Counted from the first letter of the stretch, positions 36,216 to 45,194 are shown. The stretch is DNA of 64,000 nt from Hymenobacter latericoloratus (GCF_014199535.1 NZ_JACHNV010000001.1:1116001-1180000), one strand, 5' to 3'. The notes: a model not told the origin generated them from the letters alone. Numbers and translations: made by a program.

Positions 36216-37569
36216 ATATCAGCCCGCGGGCTTTGAACTCCAGGTACTTATTGATGGTGTTTACCGTCAGGTTTTGGGGGGCGGTCAGCAGGGCATGGAT
36301 GCCGTAGCGGTTCAGCTCCCGCACAATCTGCCGCTTTTCCTGCGCGAATTTCTCCGCCACGGTTTGGTTGTACACGTCCTGGGTGGAGTCGGCGGGTCCA
36401 TCGAGGTAAGTACGCAGTTCCGTATTTTCGAAGAACACAACCAGCAGCAGGTGGTCTTTGGCCATGCGGCGCAGGTAGGGCAGCTGGCGCTGCATGCCGT
36501 ACAGCGTCTCGAAGTTGGTAAACAGAATCAGCAGGCTGCGCTGCCGGATGTTGGTACGCACGGAAATGTAGAGCCGCTCGTAATCGGTTTCGAGGTACTT
36601 GATTTTCTGGCGGTAGAGCACCTCCAGCAGCTTGCGCAGCTGGCCGCTGCGGCGGTCGGCGGGCACAATGGCGCCGGGCTGGTGCGAAAAGGTGAGCAAG
36701 CCTGCTTTGTCGTGCTTGAGCAGGGCAATGTTGCTTACCACCAGCGTGGCGTTGATGGCGTAATCCAGTAGGCTCAGCCCCTCGAACGGCATGCGCATCA
36801 CCCGGCCTTTGTCAATGAGGCAGTACACCTGTTGAGCGCGCTCGTCCTGGTAGTGGTTAACCACGAGGGCGTCAGCGGCTTCGGGGGTAGTGGCACGGCG
36901 GGCAGTGGCTTTCCAGTTGATGGCCCGCGGGTCGTCGCCGGGCACGTAGGGCCGGATCTGCTCGAACTCCATGCTGTGGCCTACCCGCCGGATGCGCTTC
37001 ACCCCGGCCTCGGTGAGGCGGTTATGAATCGCCAGCAGCTCGTACTGGCGCATCTGCAGAAACGAGGGGTACACCGGCACTACGCGGCTGTCATCGAACC
37101 GAAACCGGCGCCGCACCAAACCCAGGGGCGAGGCCACGTACACGTTCACGGCCCCAAACTCATACTCGCCGCGCTTGGTGGGGCGCAGCTGGTAGCGGAT
37201 AATGTTGGTTTCGCCAGGCTTGATGGCCGCCCGGAACAGCACGTCGCGGCGCTGAAACTGGTGCGGTATCTCGTCAATGGTTTCCGTGCTGATGGGGAAG
37301 CGGTAGTGGTTTTCGAGGTAGATGGCAATGTCGTTGTCGGAGCCGTTGGCCAGCTTGTCGCCCAGCACCCGCCGCCCAAACACCCCGCCTGCCCCCTCCC
37401 GCACAGGGGCGTACAGCAGCACCGCGTCCAGCACCGTCAGCACCAGCAGCAGCCCGAGGGCCAGCTGCACCGGAGCCAGCCAGCCGGGTAGGAAAAAGGC
37501 CACCACCAGCCCTGCCAGCAGGGCCACGATAACCAGAAAAAAGCGGCGCGTAAGAAAGAAGGATTTCAT
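36214..37569 (-). CDS. DUF58 domain protein (MoxR partner)
   Basis: A 451-residue protein with two N-terminal helices (about 10-30 and 33-52), then a conserved DUF58 region. The signature lies in RRVGHSMEFEQIRPYVPGDD followed by PRAINWKATAR. A von Willebrand A-like fold with the metal-site pattern probably follows (VYCLIDKGRVM), but the usual DxSxS is degenerate here (DKGRV). DUF58 proteins are thought to work with MoxR AAA+ ATPases in envelope stress or complex maturation. The ATG overlaps the NADAR stop by 4 bases. It is the last gene of the operon. Confidence 0.9.
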   Translation of the reverse strand: MKSFFLTRRFFLVIVALLAGLVVAFFLPGWLAPVQLALGLLLVLTVLDAVLLYAPVREGAGGVFGRRVLGDKLANGSDNDIAIYLENHYRFPISTETIDEIPHQFQRRDVLFRAAIKPGETNIIRYQLRPTKRGEYEFGAVNVYVASPLGLVRRRFRFDDSRVVPVYPSFLQMRQYELLAIHNRLTEAGVKRIRRVGHSMEFEQIRPYVPGDDPRAINWKATARRATTPEAADALVVNHYQDERAQQVYCLIDKGRVMRMPFEGLSLLDYAINATLVVSNIALLKHDKAGLLTFSHQPGAIVPADRRSGQLRKLLEVLYRQKIKYLETDYERLYISVRTNIRQRSLLILFTNFETLYGMQRQLPYLRRMAKDHLLLVVFFENTELRTYLDGPADSTQDVYNQTVAEKFAQEKRQIVRELNRYGIHALLTAPQNLTVNTINKYLEFKARGLI

Positions 37570-38120
37570 AAGAGACCAGCTAATTCATCCCTCACCTCCA
37601 TAAGCGCGAAGCCCAGCAGGTTCTCTCCGTGCCATTTGGCTGGGTTTTCTGCTTCCGGATGGTCGGCGGCTAGGCCTATGCCCCAGATAGCATCCACCGG
37701 GCTGGCTTCAACCAACACCCGATCCTTGGTAGAAAGTAAAAAGTCGGCCAACGGCTGATTCTGGCCGAATTTATGTCGGTTGCCTGTTACCACAATAGCG
37801 TATTTATGCTCATCCCAGAGGGCTGGCACAAACCCTTTTATCTCCCTGCCTAGCTTTTTAGCTTCCGCCGGGCTCTTAGCCGCTAGAATTCGGGTTAGCG
37901 TGTGCTCATCGGCAAACAGCCGGGCTTTTTCGGCCATCATCCATTGTTCGGCCGAATGGTAGGTGCAGCCGTCAACTACAAAATCGGCTAGCCACCATTG
38001 GCTAAAGCAGGTTTTGGTGATCTGCCCGTCTTTGGCTGGTTGGTGCCCCCAAAAGAGTAGGTACTTGATTCGGTGGCCTTGGGCTAGCTGTTCCAGGAGC
38101 CAGGGAGTAGAGTAGCGCAT
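37566..38120 (-). CDS. NADAR family protein (YbiA-like N-glycosidase)
   Basis: A 184-residue protein matching the NADAR family: YLLFWGHQ, CFSQWWLADFVVDGCTYHSAE, WMMAEKARLF, KFGQNQPLADFLLST, LVEASPVDAIWGIGL and WHGENLLGFALMEVR. The family hydrolyses N-glycosidic bonds in riboflavin-pathway intermediates (YbiA) or in ADP-ribosylated targets; which applies here cannot be read from sequence. The start codon abuts the moxR stop directly and its stop overlaps the DUF58 start by 4 bases. Its base composition is visibly lower in GC, with more A/T at third positions, than moxR or DUF58. This suggests later insertion into the operon. It is not a usual member of MoxR-DUF58 clusters. Confidence 0.88.
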   Translation of the reverse strand: MRYSTPWLLEQLAQGHRIKYLLFWGHQPAKDGQITKTCFSQWWLADFVVDGCTYHSAEQWMMAEKARLFADEHTLTRILAAKSPAEAKKLGREIKGFVPALWDEHKYAIVVTGNRHKFGQNQPLADFLLSTKDRVLVEASPVDAIWGIGLAADHPEAENPAKWHGENLLGFALMEVRDELAGLL

Positions 38121-39182
38121 TTACCGAGGCACCTCAATCTGCTGCAGAATCTGCTTTACCACGTCGTCGGGGGTGCCGCCTTCCATTTCGCGCTCCGGCG
38201 TGAGCTGGATGCGGTGGCGCAGCACCATAGGGGCCAGGTACTGCACATCTTCGGGCGTCACGAAGTCGCGGCCCCGGAGGGCGGCCAGGGCTTTGGCGCC
38301 GTTGAGCAGGGCCAGCGAAGCCCGCGGAGAAGCCCCCAGGTACAGGCCCTTGTGGGCGCGTGTCTGGCCCACAAGGCGGGCGATGTATTCCAGCAGCTTG
38401 GGCTCTACGTGCTGGCGGCGTACCTGCTCCCGCAGCTTCTGCAGGTCCTCGGCCGACACCACGGCCCGCACGGCATCCAGCGGCGTGCCGCCGAAGCCCG
38501 CGTGGTGGCCCTGCAGAATAGCAACTTCCTCTTCCACAGTGGGGTAGCCCACGTTCAGCTTAAACAGGAATCGGTCGAGTTGGGCTTCCGGGAGGCGATA
38601 GGTGCCTTCCTGCTCCACGGGGTTCTGGGTGGCCAGCACAATGAAGGGCGCCGGCATGGGGTAGCGGGTGCCGTCCTGGGTTACCTGGCGTTCCTCCATC
38701 ACCTCAAACAGCGCCGATTGGGTTTTGGCCGGAGCCCGGTTGATTTCGTCAATCAGGACAATGCTGGCGAAAATGGGCCCGGGCCGGAACTCAAATTCTG
38801 CTTTGTTGGGCCGGAAAACCGAGGTGCCCAGCACATCGGAAGGCATCAGGTCGGGGGTAAACTGCAGGCGGCTGAAGGGCACGCTCAGGGTGCGGGCCAG
38901 CAGCTTGGCGGTGAGCGTTTTGGCTACCCCCGGCACGCCCTCCAACAGTACGTGGCCATCGGCTAGTAAGGCCGTAAGCAGCAGCTCGGCCAGGGCCTGC
39001 TGCCCCACAATCACCTTGCCCAGCTCCTGCCGAATGGCCTCGGCGTGGCGGCTCAGGTGGCTCAGGTCGGTACGGGGCGCAAAGCCAGTGGCTGCGTTGC
39101 CGGATTCAGGTGCAACTGGCATTTCGGCGGGAGAGGTTGCTTCCGGGAAGTCAGCCGGGGTAGAACTCGAATTATTTTCCAT
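38121..39182 (-). CDS. moxR: MoxR family AAA+ ATPase
   Basis: A 353-residue AAA+ ATPase. A ~40-residue low-complexity N-terminus precedes the core. Walker A is GVPGVAKT at 82-89, Walker B lies in IVLIDEINRAP (about 141-151), and sensor 1 is VLATQNPVEQEGTYRLPEAQ. The C-terminal lid contains GASPRASLALLNGAKALAAL and RDFVTPEDVQYLAP. MoxR proteins act as chaperones with DUF58/vWA partners. An AT-rich gap of 146 bases precedes it; the NADAR gene follows with no gap. Confidence 0.95.
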   Translation of the reverse strand: MENNSSSTPADFPEATSPAEMPVAPESGNAATGFAPRTDLSHLSRHAEAIRQELGKVIVGQQALAELLLTALLADGHVLLEGVPGVAKTLTAKLLARTLSVPFSRLQFTPDLMPSDVLGTSVFRPNKAEFEFRPGPIFASIVLIDEINRAPAKTQSALFEVMEERQVTQDGTRYPMPAPFIVLATQNPVEQEGTYRLPEAQLDRFLFKLNVGYPTVEEEVAILQGHHAGFGGTPLDAVRAVVSAEDLQKLREQVRRQHVEPKLLEYIARLVGQTRAHKGLYLGASPRASLALLNGAKALAALRGRDFVTPEDVQYLAPMVLRHRIQLTPEREMEGGTPDDVVKQILQQIEVPR

Positions 39183-39328
39183 ATTTCAGCAAAGTCAAGA
39201 CAAGAGAAAAAGCTTATGTTACATTATATACTTTATATATATAGGCAAAAAGTGTATTTATAGTGTTCAGATGTATTATTAGAATAGTTATAAAGCGTTA
39301 AATTTATATTTTACCAATAAGTACAACT
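39183..39328 (-). promoter_or_regulatory. AT-rich gap upstream of moxR
   Basis: A 146-base gap of only about 23% GC by hand count, against a GC-rich surround. It separates the DUF4350 stop from the moxR start. It contains many TATA/TTTA runs and, near the moxR start on the minus strand, TGACTTTG, one base off the TAnnTTTG -7 consensus. It may be the promoter region of moxR-NADAR-DUF58 or a scar of insertion. Confidence 0.5.
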
Positions 39329-40798
39329 TTAGGCAGCTTGGTGTCGGAATTGGTTAATGGCCTTGTTCAAGGCCAAGAGTTCCGCATCGGATACCTGAGG
39401 TGCGGTCAGCAGAAAATTGATCCGACGCACCAAGGAATCCACATCGGCCCGGGCTACGCCCGATTTCTGCGCCAGCCGCTCACGCGTGGCCTCGTCGGTA
39501 AGGTCGAGGGCCGGCTCGTGGTAGCGTGTGCGCAGGTATTCCAGAAACAGACCTACTTTCTTTTCCGCGATAAGCGTATGGCTACCGCCTTGCCGGTACA
39601 GGCCGGCCACGGTGCGGGTAAACAGCAGAGTAGTATTGGGCAAGGGCTTCAGCACCGGAATAATCCGCTGGCGGCGCCGGGCCTCAAACAGGACGAAGAG
39701 CACCGCCGCTGCCATCGCCAGATACACGGCCGTGCGTAACGCCTCGTGCTCCAGTAGCACCCGTAGCAACGACTGCTCGCCGCGGCGACCCTGTTTCTGG
39801 TACTCATCCCACCAGATGGTGCGGCCGGTAGGGAGGTAAGAAAGCGCCGCGAAAGCAAAGTTGCTGGTTTGCGGTTGCAGCACAAAATAGTTGGAGAAAG
39901 CCAGCGGGACGGAGCAGATGTAGAAGTGTCCGCGGCCGTGGGGCACGCGTAGGAGTACCGTTCGGCCCTGCTCATCAGTAGCTACCTGAGTGGCCTTGGC
40001 CGCCAGCGCCCGGGTAGGCACCAGGCGGTTGGTGGCCGCCAGGGCAGGGAGGGCAAAGTGGTGGCTACCGGCCTGCCGGGCCAGGGCCGGGTTCACGAAA
40101 CGCAGCCGCACGGAGTCAGCACCCAGGTTCGGCCGGGACAGATTCAGGCCGGCGCTGTCGTCAGCGGATGCCGACGGCTTTTTCTTCCACCGAACAGGTG
40201 CTATGTGCTCCTGGGTGCGAAAGCCCAGCGTATCGGCAAAAAAGGAATCGAAGTTGGAGGCTGCCACCATTACATCGTTGCCGCGCGCTACGTGGCGGAG
40301 CAGGGAGCGGCAATCCAGCGGGGTCAGCTCGAAGTTGTGGGTAATGAACAGGTAGGTAGCCGGCTGGTAGCCGCCCGCCGCCAACCCAGCGGCATAGTCT
40401 TCATCATCGGCATCGGCAGGCGGAGCAGGCGCGGGAGCTGCTGGGGCTTCGGCCGCGCGCGTTTTCTGAGTAGCTGCCCACTCTGCTGAATCGGCCAGGG
40501 CCGGCGGCGGGGTTTCATCAGCAGACGTTACAGTGGTTGTATCGGCCTCCTGGGCTACGTCCTCATCCACTCCCTCAATCTGGCTGTATACGGGCACCCG
40601 CACGGTGCGCACGGCGCTGCGCTCCACGCCTGCCAGCGCGGGCAACACGTCATACAGCACGTAGGTACCGTAGGGAATCTTATCGTCGTTCTCGAGGGTA
40701 GGAGTCCAGCTAACGGCTTTGGGGCGGTAGTATTCCACGGCCACATAAGCCCCGAACAAGGCCGCCAACCCCAATAGGTACCACCGAAAAGTTGTCAT
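39329..40798 (-). CDS. DUF4350 domain protein
   Basis: A 489-residue membrane protein. The first helix (about 4-22) is followed by a DUF4350 region: PYGTYVLYDVLPAL, then ATYLFITHNFELTPLDCRSL and VPHGRGHFYICSVPLAFSNY. An Ala/Pro/Asp-rich insert of about 55 residues (about 85-140) interrupts the domain. A second helix lies at about 355-375. The C-terminal region (VDSLVRRINFLLTAPQVSDA) is helical. This family is common next to MoxR and DUF4129 in Bacteroidota, with no known activity. It lies 12 bases after the DUF4129 gene. Confidence 0.85.
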   Translation of the reverse strand: MTTFRWYLLGLAALFGAYVAVEYYRPKAVSWTPTLENDDKIPYGTYVLYDVLPALAGVERSAVRTVRVPVYSQIEGVDEDVAQEADTTTVTSADETPPPALADSAEWAATQKTRAAEAPAAPAPAPPADADDEDYAAGLAAGGYQPATYLFITHNFELTPLDCRSLLRHVARGNDVMVAASNFDSFFADTLGFRTQEHIAPVRWKKKPSASADDSAGLNLSRPNLGADSVRLRFVNPALARQAGSHHFALPALAATNRLVPTRALAAKATQVATDEQGRTVLLRVPHGRGHFYICSVPLAFSNYFVLQPQTSNFAFAALSYLPTGRTIWWDEYQKQGRRGEQSLLRVLLEHEALRTAVYLAMAAAVLFVLFEARRRQRIIPVLKPLPNTTLLFTRTVAGLYRQGGSHTLIAEKKVGLFLEYLRTRYHEPALDLTDEATRERLAQKSGVARADVDSLVRRINFLLTAPQVSDAELLALNKAINQFRHQAA

Positions 40799-40810
40799 AG
40801 CGAATAAGAA

Positions 40811-41626
40811 TTAGGCGGCGTGCCGGGTAGGGACAAGACGACGCTGAAAAGCCTGCCGGGTGGTGCGCACCCGCTCGTAATCCTCGGCCGTCAAATCATC
40901 CTGCTCGCCATACCACACGTACTCAAACTGGCGGGTAAGCTCCCGGAAGGCCTCGGGCAGCGGGCCGGTGGGTAGCTCATACAGGTAGTCGTGGTTGGTT
41001 TTGTCGGGCTGCCACCGGATCAGGCCTTTGTCGGAGAGTTGCCGCAGCACGCTCAGGTAGCCCAAGCGCACGGCCAGGCGGTAGTTGCGCTGCTGCTCGG
41101 CCTCCGTCAGCTGGGTTTCCAGGTCCAGCGCATGCAGGTCCTCCGTTTCAGTGTCGTAGTTGAGGGCGGCGCGGCGTGGGGCCCGCCCAAAAGCCCGGGT
41201 CAGATCTACCTGCATCAGCTTCAGGGCCGCAAAGCCCAGCGCCAGTACCAGAAAGACATACACCCCGTATTCCCAAGCCACCCGGCCCGAAGGAGTTTCG
41301 AGAGCCTCGGCCACCCAGCGCCAGAAGCGGGCCCAGAACAAGTCCCAGGCGCTCAGCTCGCTTTTTACTTCTACGTACTGAAAATCGCGCTGTTGGCGTA
41401 GCTCGCGCAAGCGGTCCGGCTGGGGGCGGCGCAGGCGTAGCGCGGCGGTGCGGTCAGGGGCCAGGCGAGGCACTGAATCGGCCGCTGCCGTGGGCCGCGA
41501 GGCCGCTGCTGCCGGTTGTGGGCTCCCGCCCGCCCCCAGCAGCCCCAGCACCAGCAGGCCCGCCGCCAGCCTGCCGCGCCCGGTCCGGGCTAACGGACCA
41601 CAAAACAAAAGACGAATCAAGAGCAC
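40811..41626 (-). CDS. DUF4129 domain protein, exported
   Basis: The frame is open to a TTG at 41710, but no ATG is available. GTG at 41626 gives MLLIRLLFCGPLARTG and a signal/anchor helix ending near AAAA; TTG at 41608 or 41710 are alternatives. A helix at about 115-135 (YGVYVFLVLALGFAALKL) anchors the protein. The C-terminal DUF4129 region holds NYRLAVRLGYLSVLRQLSDK, GLIRWQPDKTNHDYLYEL and FEYVWYGEQDDLTAEDYE, all typical. DUF4129 regions resemble the transglutaminase-linked tails of MoxR-operon proteins. It lies between a membrane protein and DUF4350. Confidence 0.8.
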   Translation of the reverse strand: MLLIRLLFCGPLARTGRGRLAAGLLVLGLLGAGGSPQPAAAASRPTAAADSVPRLAPDRTAALRLRRPQPDRLRELRQQRDFQYVEVKSELSAWDLFWARFWRWVAEALETPSGRVAWEYGVYVFLVLALGFAALKLMQVDLTRAFGRAPRRAALNYDTETEDLHALDLETQLTEAEQQRNYRLAVRLGYLSVLRQLSDKGLIRWQPDKTNHDYLYELPTGPLPEAFRELTRQFEYVWYGEQDDLTAEDYERVRTTRQAFQRRLVPTRHAA

Positions 41627-41736
41627 AGGCGAACAATAAGAGCTGCAGCAATTTACCGGCCGGTAATTACCAGTCACGGGTCTTGCTCGTAGCGGAAAAT
41701 TAAGGCACAAGTAACCAGAAAAAGCTGAGCAGCCGG

Positions 41737-42642
41737 CTAATACTCCCCGTCATCATCAGGGCGGAAGGCTGCATTTTGGGCGGTGGGAGCGGGGGCAGAC
41801 CCCAGCCTGTCAATCAGCTGCCGCAGTCCCAACCCCTCCTTCTTTTCTACCAGGTTGAAGTACTGAAAGGCCAGCGCCAGCTCCAGCGGAATGTAGAGCA
41901 GCGTTTGGCCAATGGAGGAAAGCACTCCGGCCGAAATCAAAACCGGGTCGGAGGTAAGGAAGGACCAGTGTAGCACCCGCCCGATCATAGCGGCGTACTG
42001 CGGAATCTGAAAGACGATGCCCAGTAGGGAAATCAGAATAAACACGACTAGAATCAGGCCCAGGGTAGCCCACCAGTGGCCCCCGGTCAGGTGAATGCTC
42101 CGGCGCATACTCTGGCCCAGGCCGGCTTCTTCGAAAACCAGCACGGGCCAGGCCAAGCTAAGTGCTACCCCCAGGTAAAAGCCGGGAATGGCCAGCAGAA
42201 AAAAGCCGAATATGACAATCAACGTCATGAGCAGGCTGAGTGCTAGCAGCCGGGGTGCCGCCTGCCGAATCTGCTGGCCCACGAGGGCCGGCGTAACCAC
42301 CTGATTTTCGGGCAGCTCCATGCGAGTTCGTACGTAGCCATACAGCGTAGCCCCCAGCAGCGCGTGCGTAATAAGCTGGGCCAGTAAAGACAGCCAGAGG
42401 CTTCCCGAGGAGGAAATGCTGTTGCCGTAGCGTATATCCTCAGTGAGGTTGCCCCAGTTGGTCTGGGTCTGCAAGATGCCAACCGCCAGGCCCGTCAGCA
42501 GCGTAGCGGGTAGCACGTAATACGCTAAGCACTTACCCAGCGCCCGCCAATGCGCCCCCAGAAATTCAAATGTGGCGCTGATTTTCTGACCAAAGTCCCG
42601 CTCCTGCCGGAAGTCGGATGCTTGGGTAAACTTCTGTTGCAT
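41737..42642 (-). CDS. Polytopic membrane protein of the MoxR operon
   Basis: A 301-residue protein with about six helices (for example LGKCLAYYVLPATLLTGLAV, LLALSLLMTLIVIFGFFLLA and TLGLILVVFILISLLGIVFQ). The N-terminal 30 residues are hydrophilic (FRQERDFGQKISATFEFLGA). GFYLGVALSLAWPVLVFEEAG resembles the core of DUF975/glycerophosphodiesterase-type membrane domains. The C-terminus is soluble. It has no assigned activity; conserved location between SpoIIM and DUF4129 genes suggests a joint membrane complex. 41 bases separate it from the SpoIIM gene. Confidence 0.8.
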   Translation of the reverse strand: MQQKFTQASDFRQERDFGQKISATFEFLGAHWRALGKCLAYYVLPATLLTGLAVGILQTQTNWGNLTEDIRYGNSISSSGSLWLSLLAQLITHALLGATLYGYVRTRMELPENQVVTPALVGQQIRQAAPRLLALSLLMTLIVIFGFFLLAIPGFYLGVALSLAWPVLVFEEAGLGQSMRRSIHLTGGHWWATLGLILVVFILISLLGIVFQIPQYAAMIGRVLHWSFLTSDPVLISAGVLSSIGQTLLYIPLELALAFQYFNLVEKKEGLGLRQLIDRLGSAPAPTAQNAAFRPDDDGEY

Positions 42643-42683
42643 ACAAAGTAAGTAAGACGCCTTCCGCAGAAAAACCGCGTGGG

Positions 42684-43631
42684 CTAGCTAGGGCGAGAGC
42701 GGGCCGCCAAGCGGCGCGGGTACAGAATAAAGTACCAGATGATGAAGGCCGCCGAAGAGCCGATAATCAACAGGCTCAGCACCAGCGGCATTTCAGTGTG
42801 GCGCGTTACGAAGCCCTCCAGAAACCCGGCGGTAACAAAGATGGGAACCAGCCCGACGGCCAGCTTCAACCCATCGCGGGCGGCCTGCCGAAACGACTCG
42901 GTGCGGGAGTAAGTACCCGGAAACAACATGCCCCGCGCCATTACCAGGCCGGCCCCGCCCGCCAGTACGATAGCCGATATTTCCAGGGTGCCATGAATCC
43001 AGATGGTGAGGACAGAAGGCAGCAGCAGGTTTTTCTGGTAGAAGAAGTATTGAAACGAGCCCAGCATCACCCCGTTGCGGAACAACGCCCAGACGGTGCC
43101 CAGCCCCAGCGTAGCCCCCAGGGCATACGCCACCAACGACACGTAGATGTTGTTGAGGGTGATAAACAGAAACATGGGGGTTTCGCTGCTGCTCTTGTAC
43201 ACGGCCATCGGGTCGCCGCGCTCAATGTTTTCCAGCGTGCGGTTTACGTAGGCGTCGCCGAGCACTACCCGCACGAAGCTGTCATCGTAGGCCGCCGACA
43301 GGGCCCCGATGGCCGTGAACAGCGTGAATAGCACCAGCGACCAGGCCAGGGTGCGGTGGTGCCGGGCAACCAGCAAGGGCAGCTCGCGGCGCCAGAAGTC
43401 AGCAAAGCGGCCCGTCGATTCGTGCTTGTTCTTGTACAGGGCCTGGTGCTGGCGGGCGGTCAGGTCGTTGAGGTAGTGGGTGGTTGGGGAACCGGGGTAA
43501 AAGGTCTGGGCGTAGGCCAGATCATCGGTGAGGGCCACAAAGCGGGCAGCCAGCTCTTCGGGGCCGGTAGCGCGCTGCTCGTACTGCTTCCAGCGTGCTT
43601 CGTTCTGACGGAGGAATACGGCTTCGCGCAT
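42684..43631 (-). CDS. Stage II sporulation protein M-like membrane protein
   Basis: A 315-residue protein of the SpoIIM family found in many non-spore-formers. A hydrophilic N-terminus of ~100 residues (MREAVFLRQNEARWKQYEQR) precedes five to six helices. Typical blocks are MFLFITLNNIYVSLVAYALG, FRNGVMLGSFQYFFYQKNLL and IWIHGTLEISAIVLAGGAGL. The ATG at 43631 was chosen; the frame runs on to 43739 but the extra 36 residues are not family-like. First gene of the minus-strand MoxR operon; divergent from an RDD gene. Confidence 0.92.
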   Translation of the reverse strand: MREAVFLRQNEARWKQYEQRATGPEELAARFVALTDDLAYAQTFYPGSPTTHYLNDLTARQHQALYKNKHESTGRFADFWRRELPLLVARHHRTLAWSLVLFTLFTAIGALSAAYDDSFVRVVLGDAYVNRTLENIERGDPMAVYKSSSETPMFLFITLNNIYVSLVAYALGATLGLGTVWALFRNGVMLGSFQYFFYQKNLLLPSVLTIWIHGTLEISAIVLAGGAGLVMARGMLFPGTYSRTESFRQAARDGLKLAVGLVPIFVTAGFLEGFVTRHTEMPLVLSLLIIGSSAAFIIWYFILYPRRLAARSRPS

Positions 43632-43800
43632 GGGGATAAAAGGCCGGAGCGGCGCGGATAGAAATCTTAAAAGCAGGGGCTGAACTTGCCGGGACAGCGT
43701 GTAATTTGCGCTGGCGCCCTGGCTTGCGAAGATTAACAAATTTTCGGTGCCATTGCGTATTCTTCGGCCTACTTATTTCCGCTACCCCCTTTCTCCTGCC

Positions 43801-44532
43801 ATGAGCACTATCCGCGTCCAGACCACGCAAAACGTCACGCTCGAGTACGAGGTTGCCAGCGCGGGCAACCGGGTAGTGGCGGCTATTCTCGATAATGTCA
43901 TTCTGATTGCCTGGGTAGGCGCCGTTCTGTTGCTTCTGGGGTGGCTGGGGGCCGATGATACCCCCATGGTGATTGGCCTGGTCGTGCTGGCCGGTCTGCC
44001 ATATATTTTCTACCACTTGCTCTGCGAAGTGTTTCTCAATGGGCAGAGTCCGGGCAAAAAGGCGTGCAACATCAAGGTTATCCGCCTGGATGGCACCCCG
44101 CCGCGCTTCGGCGACTACCTGATCCGCTGGATTCTGCGCATTGTGGACACTGGGATTATGAGCGGCCTGATTGCCTTGGTGGTGATACTGGCCAACGGCA
44201 AAGGGCAGCGCCTGGGCGATATGGCCGCCGGTACGGCCGTAGTAAGCACCAAGCCCCGGCAGGCAGCGGGCGCACTGGCGCCTACCCTCACGGACGCCGG
44301 CTACGTGGTGGTTTTTCCCGAAGCCAGCCGCCTGGCCGACCACGATGTGGCCACCATTCGGCAGCTGCTGCAAAAGGGAATAGCCAACGGCAATTTCGTG
44401 CTGCTCCATGAGTTGGCAGTCAAAGTAAAAACCCTCACCGGCATCCAGACCGATTTGCCCGATGAGGCCTTTCTGCGCACCGTGCTGCGCGACCATGCGC
44501 ACCTCGCCGCGCAGGAAAGCCCCTACGCATAA
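43801..44532 (+). CDS. RDD family membrane protein
   Basis: A 243-residue protein starting at 43801. The RDD domain lies near the N-terminus: ASAGNRVVAAILDNVILIAW, then CEVFLNGQSPGKKACNIKVI and FGDYLIRWILRIVDTGIMSG, with three helices. The R and D residues of the name occur as NR...LDN in helix 1. A soluble C-terminal ~90 residues follows (YVVVFPEASRLADHDVATIR). Family members are linked to membrane transport or assembly, without a firm role. It is divergent from the SpoIIM gene; such RDD genes commonly neighbour MoxR operons. Confidence 0.92.
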   Translation: MSTIRVQTTQNVTLEYEVASAGNRVVAAILDNVILIAWVGAVLLLLGWLGADDTPMVIGLVVLAGLPYIFYHLLCEVFLNGQSPGKKACNIKVIRLDGTPPRFGDYLIRWILRIVDTGIMSGLIALVVILANGKGQRLGDMAAGTAVVSTKPRQAAGALAPTLTDAGYVVVFPEASRLADHDVATIRQLLQKGIANGNFVLLHELAVKVKTLTGIQTDLPDEAFLRTVLRDHAHLAAQESPYA

Positions 44533-44553
44533 GCTGGCCACCTGTCTGTTAGA

Positions 44554-44596
44554 TACCAAACGCCCCGACCACCTTCGTGGCCGGGGCGTTTGGTAT
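44554..44596. terminator. Bidirectional terminator between convergent RDD genes
   Basis: An extended stem of about 19 bp, with arms TACCAAACGCCCCG and CGGGGCGTTTGGTA plus inner CCAC/GTGG and one mismatch, around a CTTC loop. It lies between the two convergent RDD genes and could stop transcription from both sides. Confidence 0.75.
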
Positions 44597-44622
44597 GCCC
44601 GCGGAAAAGTTGTGCTAACACA

Positions 44623-45060
44623 TCAACCGCGCACAACCATCGTATCGGAGCGTGAGTCGTGCCAGCCGTAGGCGTTGCCAAGAAAGGATAGCGCATCGAA
44701 GGGAATGAAGCGCCAGAGGCTGCGCTTGAGGATAGTACCGAAGGAAGGATGGGTGCCTTCGTCGGTAACCACGCGGGTACGGGTGAGCATCTTGCCTAGG
44801 GTGCGCCCAAACAGGCCCTCCATCACGGTGTAGTACGCCAGCGAAAAAAGTATAAATAACAGTTGGCCCATCAGTCCATCGGTCATTTTCTCCAGTAACT
44901 CGTTCTGGCCGGCTAAGCCCATCACAATTCCCAGCACGAAAAACATACTGAAAATGGCCAGGTAGTCAATCAGCAGATTCACCAAGCGGCGGCCTTGCCC
45001 GGCCCGGATCAGCGTAGGCTGGGTTTCGTAAGCAGCATCGAGGGTAGCAGTTTCCATCAA
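44623..45060 (-). CDS. RDD family membrane protein, small
   Basis: A 145-residue RDD protein with three helices. RLVNLLIDYLAIFSMFFVLG, YYTVMEGLFGRTLGKMLTRT and TILKRSLWRFIPFDALSFLG are canonical blocks. It is the simple domain form, without the extra soluble region of the RDD protein at 43801. It points toward that gene. Function is unassigned. Confidence 0.92.
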   Translation of the reverse strand: MMETATLDAAYETQPTLIRAGQGRRLVNLLIDYLAIFSMFFVLGIVMGLAGQNELLEKMTDGLMGQLLFILFSLAYYTVMEGLFGRTLGKMLTRTRVVTDEGTHPSFGTILKRSLWRFIPFDALSFLGNAYGWHDSRSDTMVVRG

Positions 45061-45162
45061 TAGAATAAAAAAGTAAACGCTGCCGGCCCCGTGCCAGCGG
45101 CGTACTAAAGATGGACTATTTCTATGGCACTTGCACTACTCGGCCGGCTGCGCTACCCATAA

Positions 45163-45194
45163 AAAAAGCCGGCCCGGAGTATTCCGGGCCGGCT
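45163..45194 (-). terminator. Rho-independent terminator of the DUF4394 gene
   Basis: 12-bp perfect GC-rich stem (45167-45178, 45183-45194) with a 4-base loop; on the minus strand it is followed by a run of seven T, 30 bases past the stop codon. Confidence 0.9.

Noticed and set aside
43522..44559. A minus-strand frame of 345 codons
   Set aside because: It crosses the divergent SpoIIM/RDD region and opposes the RDD gene; no family features.
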